Below, piece after piece: positions 12,770 to 25,689 of a DNA stretch of 64,000 nt. Every line of letters starts with the position of its first letter. Positions within the stretch are counted from its first letter, which is position 1. This stretch comes from Schistosoma mansoni (Eukaryota; Platyhelminthes; Trematoda; Strigeidida; Schistosomatidae). Under the pieces are notes generated by a model. That model was not told the origin of the DNA. It made no database searches and saw only the letters and a program-made list of their open reading frames with translations. The translations under genes and the position numbers were made by a program. The stretch covers positions 8,489,675 through 8,553,674 of the forward strand of contig NC_031497.1 of NCBI RefSeq assembly GCF_000237925.1, read 5' to 3'.

Positions 12770-13780
12770 GAAGTAAAATTTAAATAATTCCAAAAAAACT
12801 ATAATGATATGGTAACACAGATGAAAACATTGAGAACGTCAGCAACAAAAAAAACTAAGAACAAACAGAGAATCAAATAAGACAAAATTACAATAACAAC
12901 GAGAGGAATAAAAAAAAGTGAATAGATAGTCTTCCTTTTCAAATACAATAAAAAAATTGTAATAACTGTAACAAGATATGCAGGCTAGAAGGATACCAAA
13001 TAATAGTTGGGGAATTATATTATTCTATCTAAGGTGATGATAACAGAGAGAAAAATATGACAAGTTAAAATAATTGCTCTTGTTTTTTTCAGAAAATTTG
13101 AAATAGAAACAAACAAAACAGAAACTTTAAACAAACAATTAATTAATTAAATTACTCTTTCGCTCTATTTTAAATAAAATATTTATACTTATATATAATT
13201 GATATGAAATAAATTAGAAAATAAACAGATTAATATACTGAAAAAATTGATGAAAGAAAAGTAAAATAGGCGAGAGCCGAAAACAAATAATATTATAAGT
13301 TTTTTTTAAGAATCTGCTTTTTGGCGCCTCCCCTTTTGTAGCACCTAAAATATAATTAAAATCTAGTTAATGTGTTTTAAGTAAAATATGGAAAGACTAT
13401 GTATGTAATTACGTATGAATGTGTGTGTGTCTGGACAAATAAGATAATATATATATCACGATAATTTTGTCTTTTTTAAAAACCCTCGATTTTATAAGTG
13501 TGCAGACATAGATTAGACTTTCTTGAAGATTGAATGATATGAAAATCTGGTTGGTGCCTAACCAGATCAGTTACAGTATAAATTATCTGAAATGTATTGG
13601 AAAATAAAAAAGAAATTAACGAAATGAAAACTAATAAACTACTTTGCTTAACAATTAAAACGAAATCATAGATCTCGGTTCTAGTTAGTTATGAGGAAAT
13701 AATTATTAAATATTTCATACATTGGAAGGTAAATTATACATGATCTTCGTTTTTGACTTTGATTTTGAGACCCTTAATAT
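12770..13780. other. MEF2 upstream region (5' leader and likely promoter)
   Basis: About 1 kb of A/T-rich DNA between the MEF2 start codon and the repeat nest. It has homopolymer runs and a short GC-richer patch (GGCGCCTCCCC near 13323). No exon, TATA box or binding site can be named with confidence. Confidence 0.4.
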
Positions 13781-13784
13781 CCCG

Positions 13785-14515
13785 AAGCGGATGAGGGTGG
13801 GGAAGGTCCACTCTCTATCTCGAAGTGCTCCCATATAGCCACGCATACACAGTCACTGTCAGAGAAGTCCTATTCACTTCCTTCCCACGGCGGGGGTACT
13901 GTTTACGAAATTGAGAAGACGAAAAGTGAATGTCCGATGATATAACTTGGTTGGTGAATACGGAGGATCCACCTAGGGCAGTTTAAAAACCTTCACTCTA
14001 AACCAATGGTCACATAAGCTCTAGGATCCTGAGGGAACAAATGGCGTATTAACCTACTGTTGGTCACTGGCTACCCTGGGACTGCATCACCTAACGCTGC
14101 TTCGCTGCCTTGTGGATTGGAACTCTAGGTTGAAAGTTCAGAGGATGACCACTCAACAAAACCACTCGCTTCACTCCGGGCGCCCGTGAAGTATCCAAGC
14201 ACACAGACAAACCTCAATTCTAAACCAATAGTGCACATGGGATCCAGTATCCTTGGGGAACAAATGGCGTATGAATCAATCGTTGGTCACCGGCTACCAT
14301 GGGACTACATCTCCTTACGATGCCCCACTGCCTTGTGGATTGGATCCTTCGGTCGAAGGTTGCGGGCGTGACACCCTGTGAAAACCACCTGATTCGGTTT
14401 GAGCACATGAGCAGTATCACAGCCCTCACACAAATCAAATAAGATTTGTGCGGCGCATATGTATTCGGTGCCCCCTTGTACTAATATTTATGTGTTTAAA
14501 TAAATAAATTCAAAC
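13785..14515 (+). mobile_element. Non-autonomous derivative of the 48-kb type LINE, with an internal tandem duplication
   Basis: Carries the 5' leader of the LINE at 48104-52030 (GGAGGATCCACCTAGGG, CTACCATGGGACT, TGCCTTGTGGATTGGA blocks) joined directly to its 3' tail (TATGTGTTTAAATAAATAAA), with no coding region. The stretch from CTAAACCAATGGTC to the gcaccCGT-like block occurs twice, at about 13990-14190 and 14205-14410, so the unit is partly duplicated in tandem. It sits head-first next to an SR2 fragment. Confidence 0.75.
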
Positions 14516-14845
14516 TTTGCTCTACGAGTTGAAGGATCTTCATTCAGAAGAATTATGAAGTCTTGGGATGAAAGTCGAGATTCTACGGAAGTCACGAGAC
14601 CGACACCTTTTCTAGCAACCAGAACAACAAATAATATAGACACATAGAAATTCCAGACAATGTGGGAAACTATGAGGGCCAATCAAATAGCTACGAAAAT
14701 GAAATACAACTTGTAGGTGCTCGGACTAAGTGAAACTCATTGGACCCAACATGGACAGAAAAGGAAAGACTCGGTAGAGATGTTGATGTACTCTGGTCAG
14801 GAAAAGGAAAATGCTTTGTGAAAATACAAGGAGTTGCATTGATCA
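14508..14845 (+). mobile_element. SR2-like LINE, 5' endonuclease fragment
   Basis: Translates, with frame changes, as RPTPFLATRTTN, TMWETMRANQIA, LGLSETHWTQ, and LWSGKGK...GVALI. This is the start of the SR2-type AP endonuclease domain (motif SETHW). The remainder is missing; the LINE inverted repeat begins immediately after. Confidence 0.7.
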
Positions 14846-14850
14846 GTTAG

Positions 14851-16206
14851 TCAGTCACAATGTAGAACTTCGTACGTACGCACCTCAGTTCGAGTTGCCA
14901 TGCCACATTAGCACAGAGATTCAGTTGTCGATCCAAATCCAATAATGGTAGAGGTAGTAAGAGTATAAGCATTAATGTGAAAGATTAGGGTTTAAAGATA
15001 TTATTCAAGGAGTATAATCCAGTGAAATAAATTTGAAAAGAGAAAAAGAGACATGAAGATTTCAGAAGATAAGGATTTGGGTGAACACAAAGAGTGGATG
15101 TACCTACGCCATTGCAAACGATTTTGAGCCATGCCATTCAAGGTCTCTAACCATCGGTTGCTATCATCTCGCGGATCCCAACCAGGTAGTCTACACCTAC
15201 CAACATAGTTCAGTCCAATCGTTAGTGACTTCATAGATTTGTGCCACGTTTCGGTCTGGTCGCCCCTAGCTTTCTTCCAACCTACTCCTACACCATAAAG
15301 CATTGCACGTCGGGGCAGTCGGTGGTTGGGCATACGTAATACGTGTCTCAGCCATCTCAACTGAAGTTTCACTACTTCATCAATCGATTTGCCATCCTTA
15401 CCTAGTACCCGTTTCCTAACAATTGCATTACTTACCCGGTGGTCCCAGGATATACGAGCAATGCTTCAAAGACACCTATGATCGAATACTAGTAGCCTAC
15501 GAATATCTTCTACTCTCATCGGTCATGTTTCACTGCCATAAAGTAGGACGGAACGAACTGCTGCACAGTAAACCCGTCCTTTGGTTGCTAGACGGATATC
15601 TCGCCTACGCCATAAATGACGCAAGTTGGCGAAAGCTAGACGAGCCTTCGTATCCGTGTTGAGATTTCGTCAAGCACCAGACCACAAGGGTTGATAAGAC
15701 TCCCAAGATAAGTGAAGCGGTGGACACGCTCAACTACTTCACTTCCTAACATTAGTTCAGGTGTCGATGCAACCCAATCCTGAAGTAACATTTTGCACTT
15801 CGAGGAGGAGTCTCGCATCCCGAACATGCCTGCATTGTTGCTTATAGTGGTCAGAAGACTGCATTTTGTCAGCGTCTTCACCAAATAGAACTATGTCATC
15901 GGCATATTCGAAGTTAACAAATAAGTCTCCTGGTAGAAGTTCAACCCATCTAAATTTGGATGAGGAAAGTGTTATTTCTAAAAGTACATCTACGACTAAG
16001 TTAAACAAGAATGGAGAGAGTGGACAGCCCTGACGAACACCACTTGAGGTAATCAATTCTGATGACAGTTCTCCATAAGCTCTAACTCGACCAGTTGTGT
16101 TCGAGTAGAGAGCATTTATGAGGTTAGTGTACTTCTTTGGTACTCCTTTCAGTGACAAACAATGCCACAAAACCTCACGTTCAATGGAGTCAAAAGCCGC
16201 CTTAAG
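14851..16206 (-). mobile_element. RTE-like LINE (group B), left arm of a large inverted repeat
   Basis: Minus-strand RT and C-terminal regions: LKAAFDSIEREVLW, SSGVRQGCPLSPFLFN, FEYADDIVLFGED, then LRWLRHVLRMPNHRLPRRAM and CRLPGWDPRDD. It ends at the 3' terminus of the element (GTGACTGACT). It is a near-identical inverted copy of 17542-19445, sharing the same stops and frameshifts: an 82-residue stretch after the YADD region is identical, and the 123-residue C-terminal ORFs differ at two positions. The 5' edge is abrupt at the CTTAAGG before KAAFDS. The family resembles schistosome Perere-3/SR3-type RTE elements; the name is from memory. Confidence 0.88.
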
Positions 16207-16239
16207 ACGCAGACAGATACGTGCTTGCACGTGCTCGAG

Positions 16240-17870
16240 CATTGTGCCAAATAGTATAACAGGCCTCCTTAGCCAGGACTTAAGAAACTCGCACTATCGA
16301 TTTGTGCTGCGTCTCCGAAACGCGCATACAAGATCCGAGTAGCGTCATTCATTTGACCTCACCATGTCAAGATAAAGAACCAACACGATTCAAGCTTCGT
16401 GTATCTCGAAGCCCTGATGCTGCTCTCCATGGCCTCACTGGCGTAGGTATAACACTGAGTCCTCGGGCAGAACTAGCTCTTTTAGAATGGATCCCAGTAG
16501 ACAGTCGTCTGGACGTAGGAAAGACACTGCAGGGAAACCTCTTAGGGTTCTACTTAATGATAGCCAAGCTAAGAATATATTTCAGGAACTGGAAAAACAG
16601 TTAGGCAGACATGTAAGTTGTGCCCAGCCCGAGGCAGCGTGGAATGACATCCGAAAAGCTGTGGAAACAGCAGTGATGTCTGTTAGTATGGTAAACCATA
16701 AGGTTAGGGAGAAACACTGGATCTCAGCAGCATCTACCGCACTGATATATGCTCGAAAACTCAACCCATCTGGCTTTGAACATAACGAAGAGCGGAGTCA
16801 ACTTAAGCGCAGGCTAGCAAGAAGCCTACGCAATGATCGCGAACGGTGGTGGGTAGGGAAAACAAGAGAGATGAAAAAGGCAGCGGCAATAGGTAACAGC
16901 AGACTCATTAAAGAAACCGGTATTAGGAACCCGAATATCAGTGAAACAATCTCAGATAAAGATGGACATATCATTCGTTCTCAATCCAAGAGATTGGATC
17001 GATGGGCAGAACACTTTAGGGATCAGTTCAACTGGCCTTCAGCCACACTTCAGTTACCCACGATCCCCAGTCGTCCTGAATGGCAAATTGAGGTAAGTCC
17101 TACAACTCTCTACGAGGTTGAAAAAGCTATAGGAAATCTGAAGCGAGGGAGAGCAGCAGGCCCTGACAGGTTTATACCCCTGAGATTTTTAAGGATGGCG
17201 GTCCAGTACTAGCAGCGAGATTGACTGAGGTCTTAGGTAGAATCTGGGAACTGGACGTAATTCCATGTGACTGGTCTCAATCACTGATTGTGCCAGTCTA
17301 TAAGAAAGGACAAAAGTCCTCTTGTGACAATCACAGAGGGATCGGTTTGAATAATATAGTGTCTAAAATATTAGCTTCAATAATACTCGGACGCCTAACC
17401 AAAGCTCGTGAAGAGCAGACTAGAGAGAACCAGGCTGGTTTTCGACCTGGACGTGGTTGCATAGACCAGATATTCACTTTACGTCAGGTCCTAGAACATA
17501 GACACACATTCAGACGTCCCACAATCGTAGTATTTCTCGACCTTAAGGCGGCTTTTGACTCCATTGAACGTGAGGTTTTGTGGCATTGTTTGTCACTGAA
17601 AGGAGTACCAAAGAAGTACACTAACCTCATAAATGCTCTCTACTCGAACACAACTGGTCGAGTTAGAGCTTATGGCGAACTGTCATCAGAATTGATTACC
17701 TCAAGTGGTGTTCGTCAGGGCTGTCCACTCTCTCCATTCTTGTTTAACTTAGTCGTAGATGTACTTTTAGAAATAACACTTTCCTCATCCAAATTTAGAT
17801 GGGTTGAACTTCTACCAGGAGACTTATTTGTTATTTGTCATTCGGCCGAGCTTTGGTTCAACAATACGTA
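16240..17870 (+). mobile_element. RTE-like LINE (group B), 5' part through RT palm
   Basis: Begins with an endonuclease piece (LCCVSETRIQD, then LHGLTGVGITLSPRAELAL). It skips the middle of the endonuclease by an internal deletion near 16510 and continues with the linker (RRLARSLRNDRERWWVGKTR, RWAEHFRDQFNWP) and the RT fingers/palm (IVPVYKKGQKSSCDNHRGI, NQAGFRPGRGCIDQIFTLRQ, FLDLKAAFDS, GVRQGCPLSPFLFN). A stop at about 17210-17220 separates two otherwise open stretches. At about 17840 the RT is interrupted by non-LINE sequence. Confidence 0.88.
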
Positions 17871-18345
17871 AACTAAACACGATAACATCACATGAGGATT
17901 TTTCGTACTATATGTATATACATTTATCACTTACTCGATCTATCAAATGTACATCCTGTATTTGTAAACTTAGACATTCTTGATTTAGTCAACAATGCTT
18001 TCGAGTTTTATTGTTGTGCACCTGAGATGTGTTAATTCATAATTGTGGCAGTATATTAAAATATTAATCAAGTTCTCTGCTTCTGAAATGAGACCTGCCT
18101 CATATAAGTTAGATGAGATTGTCGCATACCAACTACATGACCGAGTAAATATTAAAATATAGGGTTTATTTGGTACTAGCAACGAATAAAACTACCTATT
18201 ATCTTATATCACCATCTGTTGAATCTCACTATTGGTTGTCTTCGATGACTCAGTGGGCAATGTGTCCAATACGTATAGTGCTCTGTTAAATTATGGGTTA
18301 ACGGACAGTGTAAGTAGTTGTAGTCATGTTAGTCATTTCCATCTC
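17850..18345. other. Foreign segment splitting the right LINE arm
   Basis: About 500 bp absent from the left arm. It is AT-rich, has no recognised coding or repeat motif, and lies between two overlapping LINE pieces: both sides contain the ELLPG codons. This points to a junction of two LINE copies rather than a simple insertion into one. Confidence 0.55.
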
Positions 18346-19445
18346 CAGGAGTTGAACTTTTACCGGGAGGCTCACTTGTTGACTTAGAATACGCCGACGA
18401 CATAGTTTTATTTGGTGAAGACGCTGACAAAATGCAGTCTTCTGACCACTATAAGCAACAATGCAGGCATGTTCGGGATGCGAGACTCCTCCTCGAAGTG
18501 CAAAATGTTACTTCAGGATTGGGTTGCATCGACACCTGAACTAATGTTAGGAAGTGAAGTAGTTGAGCGTGTCCACCGCTTCACTTATCTTGGGAGTCTT
18601 ATCAACCCTTGTGGTCTGGTGCTTGACGAAATCTCAACACGGATACGAAGGCTCGTCTAGCTTTCGCCAACTTGCGTCATTTATGGCGTAGGCGAGATAT
18701 CCGTCTAGCAACCAAAGGACGGGTTTACTGTGCAGCAGTTCGTTCCGTCCTACTTTATGGCAGTGAAACATGACCGATAAGAGTAGAGGATATTCGTAGG
18801 CTACTAGTATTCGATCATAGGTGTCTTTGAAGCATTGCTCGTATATCCTGGGACCACCGGGTAAGTAATGCAATTGTTAGGAAACGGGTACTAGGTAAGG
18901 ATGGCAAATCGATTGATGAAGTAGTGAAACTTCAGTTGAGATGGCTGAGACACGTATTACGTATGCCCAACCACCGACTGCCCCGACGTGCAATGCTTTA
19001 TGGTGTAGGAGTAGGTTGGAAGAAAGCTAGGGGCGACCAGACCGAAACGTGGCACAAATCTATGAAGTCACTAACGATTGGACTGAACCATGTTGGTAGG
19101 TGTAGACTACCTGGTTGGGATCCGCGAGATGATAGCAACCGATGGTTAGAGACCTTGAATGGCATGGCTCAAAATCGTTTGCAATGGCGTAGGTACATCC
19201 ACTCTTTGTGTTCACCCAAATCCTTATCTTCTGAAATCTTCATGTCTCATTTTCTCTTTTCAAATTTATTTCACTGGATTATACTCCTTGAATAATATCT
19301 TTAAACCCTAATCTTTCACATTAATGCTTATACTCTTACTACCTCTACCATTATTGGATTTGGATCGACAACTGAATCTCTGTGCTAATGTGGCATGGCA
19401 ACTCGAACTGAGGTGCGTACGTACGAAGTTCTACATTGTGACTGA
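18345..19445 (+). mobile_element. RTE-like LINE (group B), 3' part
   Basis: Starts at SPGVELLPGGSLVDLEYADD, the catalytic YADD of the RT. It continues through RVHRFTYLGSLINP and the C-terminal LQLRWLRHVLRMPNH...RLPRRAM...WKKARG...WLETLNGMAQNR, then a 3' UTR ending GTGACTGA. From about 18405 it is nearly identical, inverted, to the left arm. Frameshifts shared with that arm break the reading frame. Confidence 0.88.
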
Positions 19446-21110
19446 GTTTGTAAACCTACATCATATAAGATTGTCCGGAACAAGCTTGTTTGAAGAAAAG
19501 AAGCACTAAAATTGACCTTGGAATAGTGGGTTTATACACGGTCTGGCTTATGCAGCTGGTGTTTTTCTGACTCACAACCATACTTATTAAATATGAAACC
19601 TAATTTAGTGACACTCAATTAAGTCGATCGGAAAACTGTGATAAGGGACAGTCCACTGAATAAACCACCAACATTTCAACGATTTGGCAGCAGTATTTCA
19701 CTTTAGTCAACTAAGAAGTAGTGCTAGCACCTGTATCAACAAGACCATTTTAAGACCTAGAATATAGAACTGAAGTTCATTACTGCTTCGCTACATAAAA
19801 GGGTTTAAGGATTCCCATTGAAAAAAATGACGTCCGATCAAAGACCATACTGTATGTTGCTACAACGATGTCGTAGATTTTCAGAAGTCAATGAGACAAA
19901 CCGATCATTTAAAGTCCTGCTTGGATTCATTATCTGAAGTGAAGAAATACTGTATAGTCTATTTCAAGCTTCTGCCGTAGTGATAAGAATAACATTCATT
20001 TGACTCCTTTTCCAGATTGAAACTCATGCACTTGTTTACCAGTCATACATTAAGTGTGAGGTCTAATGATGTTATCAAGTTAGTTGACCTAAAGGTGGAG
20101 CGAGGTTCGAACCTGAAAATTGGGGACTGAGAATGGAATACCTTAGACACTGAGTCCACGCTCCAATGAATTAAACTCAGATCCACCCAAAGAGGATAAT
20201 GAAGGATGTAAAGGGGCCATAGCAGTATAAATAGTATCAGTTAGTTAGGTCATATAATGATATAGTCTTCAATTCCAACTATTCTTTTAAGAAAGCCCAC
20301 ATATTCACAAGAAACGCAAGCGAAATGCTTTTTCGGTTGGTTATTATGGCCAATTTTTGAAAGTGCATACATTATATGAACATTGTTTATAGGTGCGTGA
20401 CTAAACTTGTTTTAAATACTAAAGCTTTAGGGACTATTTAAACTGTAGATCCATTTATAGGACCCTACTGAACTTAAAGTATATTACTTCATATCAATTA
20501 GTAAACAGATCGCTGTTTAGAGGTGCAAATGGATCCGATTCTAAAATCGGATCGGAATTCTCCATGTTATTTCTTTTAACTTCAATAGTTTTTGTTGGCT
20601 TTAGTCAATAGTGATCTTTATAATTTGCCACTTTAAATGAAACGTTTTATGCTGCTTCTTGGGTAAAATACTTTGAAATCCCATATCATTCACGTCTGAA
20701 AAACTAATAAAAACCGATAAACTAAAATTTTCCTACAACTTCAGCTTATTAAACATTTTTCAGTAGTTTTCACACCTTACATGATTTAAAACATGAATTT
20801 AGTTGGTACGAAGTCAGTGATAAACTTTAAGTAGACGATAAACGGACGCCTTGAAGTTTTACGTATTGAGAAAAACTACTCTTGGGTAGACAGTACATTT
20901 AAGTCACGAATCTTCAACGTAAATCAAAACGAAATAAACATGGAAACTCACACTTAGGCAGTAACGCATTCTTTTAGGAACAGCGCCTTTGATTTGTTCA
21001 AATGGTGCAAATGGTTCAAATGGTTGAGGACGGAATAGAAGAAGCTTTCGCTTAACGGGCTCCTGTGTCTAGTAGCAGTGGATCACCAATACCTTCAGTC
21101 AAAAACCTAG
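19446..21110. other. Intergenic, mostly unrecognised
   Basis: AT-rich with no supported gene. A tRNA-like segment lies at 20080-20180 (separate entry). A poly-purine repeat of the form CAAATGGTGCAAATGGTTCAAATGG occurs near 21000. Confidence 0.4.
20080..20180 (-). repeat. tRNA-like SINE fragment
   Basis: On the minus strand GTGGACTCAGTGTCTAAGG (box-A-like) is followed after about 30 bp by CAGGTTCGAACCTCG (box B). This spacing and content fit a tRNA-derived SINE head; no hammerhead is recognised. Confidence 0.4.
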
Positions 21111-21114
21111 GTAT

Positions 21115-21610
21115 ATTAACGATAATAGAGGGGAAAAAATGAATTTGGTAAATCATAATAAGTTATCCTTAGTCCTTAAGAATAAGTCAAGTTTCCTATT
21201 AAAGGACTCCTGAAAAGTCGCTTGGACTATCTCAGTCGGCAGCGAATTCCGACATTTGATAACTCTTACGGAATAGAAGTTGTGTCTGCAGTCTGTTCTG
21301 CTATATTGGGTCTCCAGTTTCTGAGTGTTACCTCTTAGGTTAGTGTTATGACTAAGCTTAAGAAGATGTTTAAGGGGATGACCAGAAGTGTTAAGGATGC
21401 TGTAAGTCATAAGAGGGTCACCTCTAAGACGCCTGTACTCTAACGGGTAAAGGTTAAGTGATTGGGGGCGCTCTTCGTAAGGTTTGAATTTGAGTCCCCG
21501 AACTGATTTCGTGGCTCGACGTTGGATACGTCCTATTGAGTGTATCCTGAAAGCTAATCTATGAACGAAGACAGTAGAAATTGTCTACTCTTTGACACTC
21601 ATTTCTCAGT
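21115..21610 (-). mobile_element. SR1-like (CR1 clade) LINE, 3' end of the RT ORF
   Basis: Minus-strand translation gives [47 protein letters not shown], then [28 protein letters not shown] and NSLPTEIVQ. This is the typical C-terminal region after the RT domain in CR1-type LINEs. The upstream RT is missing. Confidence 0.8.
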
Positions 21611-22794
21611 GCGAATGGAAGGCTCAGTCAACTTTTGTATGCTTATAGGATGAACATCCCGTATTCTTGCAATAGATATTATGCAGCTAGTTGGGTCATG
21701 AAAATGAATAACATACAACTAATTCACGAAAACGTCCACTCGCTATTCAAAAGATCTGCAATGTCATTTAATCTTTATAATCGTTGCATTAAATTGTTGT
21801 ATAAGTTTGACTTCGAATTTCCTGAGACATTATTTGAATGACACTTAGTTCTCGGAATTTATTTGTGCATATTCCAATCCCTATTGTCTTTCAATCATTC
21901 GCCAACATCACTGTACACCAAAAGAACGGACTGGAACTTGGTTTTGTGGAACTGGGAAGGTTGTGCTTTCTGGGGACGGTTAAAACGTAAGGCTATGGGT
22001 TCTCGAGCACGCGTTCCGTGTTGAGTTTTTTTAATGTCTTCATACATAATCTATTAACAGTTTTTTCGCCATTACACTTTAATTTTTGTAATTTTCGTGG
22101 CTTTTGTCCCGGCTAATTAGTAGTCTGATGTAGTTGTCTTTCACCACCTGCGTGAATGTCAAGTCAGCTCAATGTGGTTATTTGTAAAATTATAAACTCA
22201 AGAAAGTTAAATTCACTATTTATCAAGTCAGAGATAGAACGTAGTCAGATTTTTTGGGCTGTAACGAGCTCCAAATACCTTCGTCATCTGATTAACCACC
22301 CTAAAAGATGCTGATGAATATATATATGTCTGGTAGTTGTTTGGTAGAATCAGGTTATTCTATTTAGCAGAATCATGTTCTTGTAACTGATAAATGTTGT
22401 TGACCGAAAACTAGTGATGGGAGACGCATTACCACTAAAGGAAACGACGAAAAGTGACTTTCAATAAAGTTTGCAGAAAATCTAACACGCATCAAACTTT
22501 CTTGTAAGGAATGGATTTGAGGTATAGGTGTATGGAGAGCCAAATGATATCGGTGACACACCATGACGGGAAGCACACACTCACGAAGCAATTCTCTGTT
22601 AAACTACCTTTGGGTACTACGTAAGATGCTAGTGTTAGATCCATTTTGAAAGTGAAAATCCCTCCATGCATACATTTGTGATTTCTTCCTTGTGGTTTCT
22701 TTATTTGTACATACTGTTAACTTTTTTGATGCTGATTAAGTCTGTAACGTTTAATTTTCTTGGTTTTCCTATCGTTTTTTATTGAGTCTCTATG

Positions 22795-23014
22795 TTCCTT
22801 ACTGAACTGTATTCAGTTTGTTTTAATTATTATTTCTAATGGCTGCCATATTGACTGCTCGCTCTTTGATCGTGCGGTTTGATTTTGACTGGGATCGTGC
22901 ATTTTGGTTGTAATTTGGAGCACTTTCCCAGATATTGAAGCACTTTGTGTTATAAAACAGCCGCTCAAACGGAATCTTACTTGATCTATCCAGAAGGGAT
23001 AGAATAACACTCAC
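22795..23014 (-). repeat. Unclassified dispersed repeat, copy 1
   Basis: Its minus strand matches 44713-44930 on the plus strand over about 200 bp: TTCTGGATAGATCAAGTAA, ACAAAGTG, AAAGTGCT, GCACGATCC, AACAATCA-like, ends AAAACAA...AATACAGT. No coding motif was recognised. Confidence 0.6.
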
Positions 23015-23199
23015 CCTTTGGTGTTTTCGGTAATTTTCATATATTTCTTACCACTTTGCTATTCATTGTAATTTAGATTGAATATTTTTTCACGAAAGCT
23101 TATTACAAGCGAAGAATTAGTAGCGTCTCAGATTCTGTGAGTGCTTGGTGAAATTTCGTATTAGTTTGCACCATAAGTGTTACTAGTATTCTTCCGAAT

Positions 23200-25670
23200 A
23201 TACTGTAATAGTGAAAAAACTTACATATACAACGCCGGGTTTTGGCAGAACTTCGAAACTGATGCAGTACTTGCAAGTTTTCATAAAGAAAGGAGTACTT
23301 ATAAAGCAAACACTCAGTTCTTTCCAAAAAAGTAATCCGAGCTGTAAATGTCCACCTCGTCGCACACATAGACCTGAAAGCCTTCTTGGTCCAGCCTCCA
23401 ATATGTACACTGTGTCTCTATCAGATGTTATATTCAGTAACAATCAAAACAATTTGTTGTAATTCCGCCGGCTTTTCTGACGGCAACGGTAATTATATTA
23501 CAAATGATAAAGTTGTTGAATATTCATCCCCTCGCAACACAGTTCTTACCATAGCCAATTCTACGAGTGTTTATGGAACCATTTGTGATCTTTACTTTAA
23601 CTTGCTCCATTACGATAACTCGGTTTCTTGTTCTTTCCTTAAATGTCCGCTCTCTGTCCAATAAAACTACTCGTCTTAAAGCACTTTTATTCCTTGTAAG
23701 TCCAACCATTGTACTTATTACCGAAACATGGTGCAAATCACCCATGTTCGATAACTCCTTGTGTGTAGATAACTCCGTTTTCTTTCGAACAGATAGACGT
23801 CATGGAATAGGAGGCGGCACAACTATCTATGTTTATTTGGGCATTCAGGAGCGTAAGTTTGAGAATGCATCTTTTGACGCTAGAGATAACTCCACTTGGG
23901 TTACCGTAAACTCAGGATCGCAAAATTATCCACTGGTGGAATGCATATGCAAACCACCTTATGCGGATACTAACTCTGACAGATCACTAACAAACATTTC
24001 CCTCATTGCTTCTAACCAACCGCATGCGTCTAAAATTATCGGTGGTTTTAAACTGCCAAGTATCACATGGGTTTGGACTTTGGTACCAGGTCGATATAGC
24101 AAGTTACTTGAAACATTAGAATTTTTCGGATGGTCCAACAAATCCGAAAACCAACTAGGAGGAATAATATACTTGATTGATTGTTAACAATGAACATCGA
24201 CTTTATCTCAGTGCACATCAGTCATGAGTTTTTTATTGGTGACCATAGAGTTGTATTGAGTTTTATCCACTCTCTTAACACTACAAAATTGAACCCTAAT
24301 GATACAATAATAAACCGGCGCAGATATTTTGATCAACAAACCTGGAAACGCAATGAAACTCTTCTTCGATATTTACCATGGGAACCTTATTTTACCATAA
24401 ATAACATTGACACTTCGCTTTCCGATCTATACTACAACCTGGCATATTGCCTTGACTGCACCGCTCCAAATACTGAGCATGCGACCTATAACGCTAATAG
24501 GCGCCAGACTTTAAAAACCTTTAAAAGAAAGCTAAAAAATTCAAACGCCGCCACCACAAGTATCATGACGTGCATCCACTTCAAAGTACACTTAACTTAA
24601 TTGACAGCAGCGCTTCATCTAAACGCAAGTATTTTATGAATATAGAAAATAAAGCCCCAGGTAGTAAAAGACCAGAGTTTTCAAAACTCCAGCTTTTCAA
24701 ATCTCGTATGAAATCGAACTCCCTTGACACAACTAAAGTCTTCATAGTTAACGGAAGCATTGTTGACGACCTTGATACTATTTCTGAACTATTTGGTCAG
24801 CGGTTCTCGCAATGCCTCAACACAGGAAATGAAAGCTCCACCAATACATTTCCAGTGTTGACATCTAGTCATCCATCCAAAAACGATTTCATATCCACCA
24901 ACATCAAATAGGCCGTAGCTACCCTGAGAAAGCCTTATGACGGTGGATCGAACAGGATTCCTTTGTAATTCGTGAAATACGGTGTCTCACACAAACTCCT
25001 TCTTCTAAAGCCCTAATCATTTGGAATACGGAATCCCCTCTTGTTCTGAATCAAACCTTTTTTAGAAGAAAGTAGCCAAATCGTCCGCTTTGATCTTGCT
25101 ACTCTTAGCCTGTGAATGTAACTAGTGGGGTGATACAAGGAAGAGTGATTGGCCCACTACTCTTTCTCCTTTTCATCAATGACGTGTGTTCTCTTTTTCA
25201 ATATGGTAAACCTTTCGTTTCTGCCGATAACCTAAAAGTGGTTTATTCATCCTCTTCTTCCATCAAATTAAGCTATATTTCGGCGGTAATCCAAGAAGGA
25301 ATAAACAAGTTTTACGAATGGACTGTTTCGTGGACTCAGCCACTGATTATTGACAATAGTGGATCTATCCACATTGGCCGCTGCCTTAACCTAAATCCGG
25401 CTATGCACAAACATACACTGAAGCCTGTCAACACTGTTCGTGACTTGAGTTTGAGACTTAGCAACAGTTTGAGCTTTTCCGAGCACATTGGACCTCAATT
25501 ATCCCAAGCTAGAAATCTCACTAGATTCATAATGATAAACTTCAATAACATCGAGTCGAGATTATTATTATACGAAAAATGCATCTTACCCATTCTTGAA
25601 TATGGTACTTTAGTTTACAGTAATTGCAGGCATAATGATCTGATGCAAAACTGAAGGTGTTCAAAGAAGG
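23200..25670 (+). mobile_element. SR1-like (CR1 clade) LINE, broken
   Basis: The AP-endonuclease domain opens with LSLNVRSLSNKTTRLKALL, TIVLITETWCKS and HGIGGGTTIYV, and includes GDHRVVLSF (the catalytic GDH, in place of the usual SDH). An RT segment follows: VTSGVIQGRVIGPLLFLLFI, ADNLKVVYSS and LEYGTLVYSN. The region between about 24910 and 25100 lacks most of the RT fingers, so there is an internal deletion, and several frameshifts occur. The 3' end is not clear; recognisable homology fades after about 25800. Confidence 0.8.
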
Positions 25671-25689
25671 TTCACCATAGCTGTTTTAG

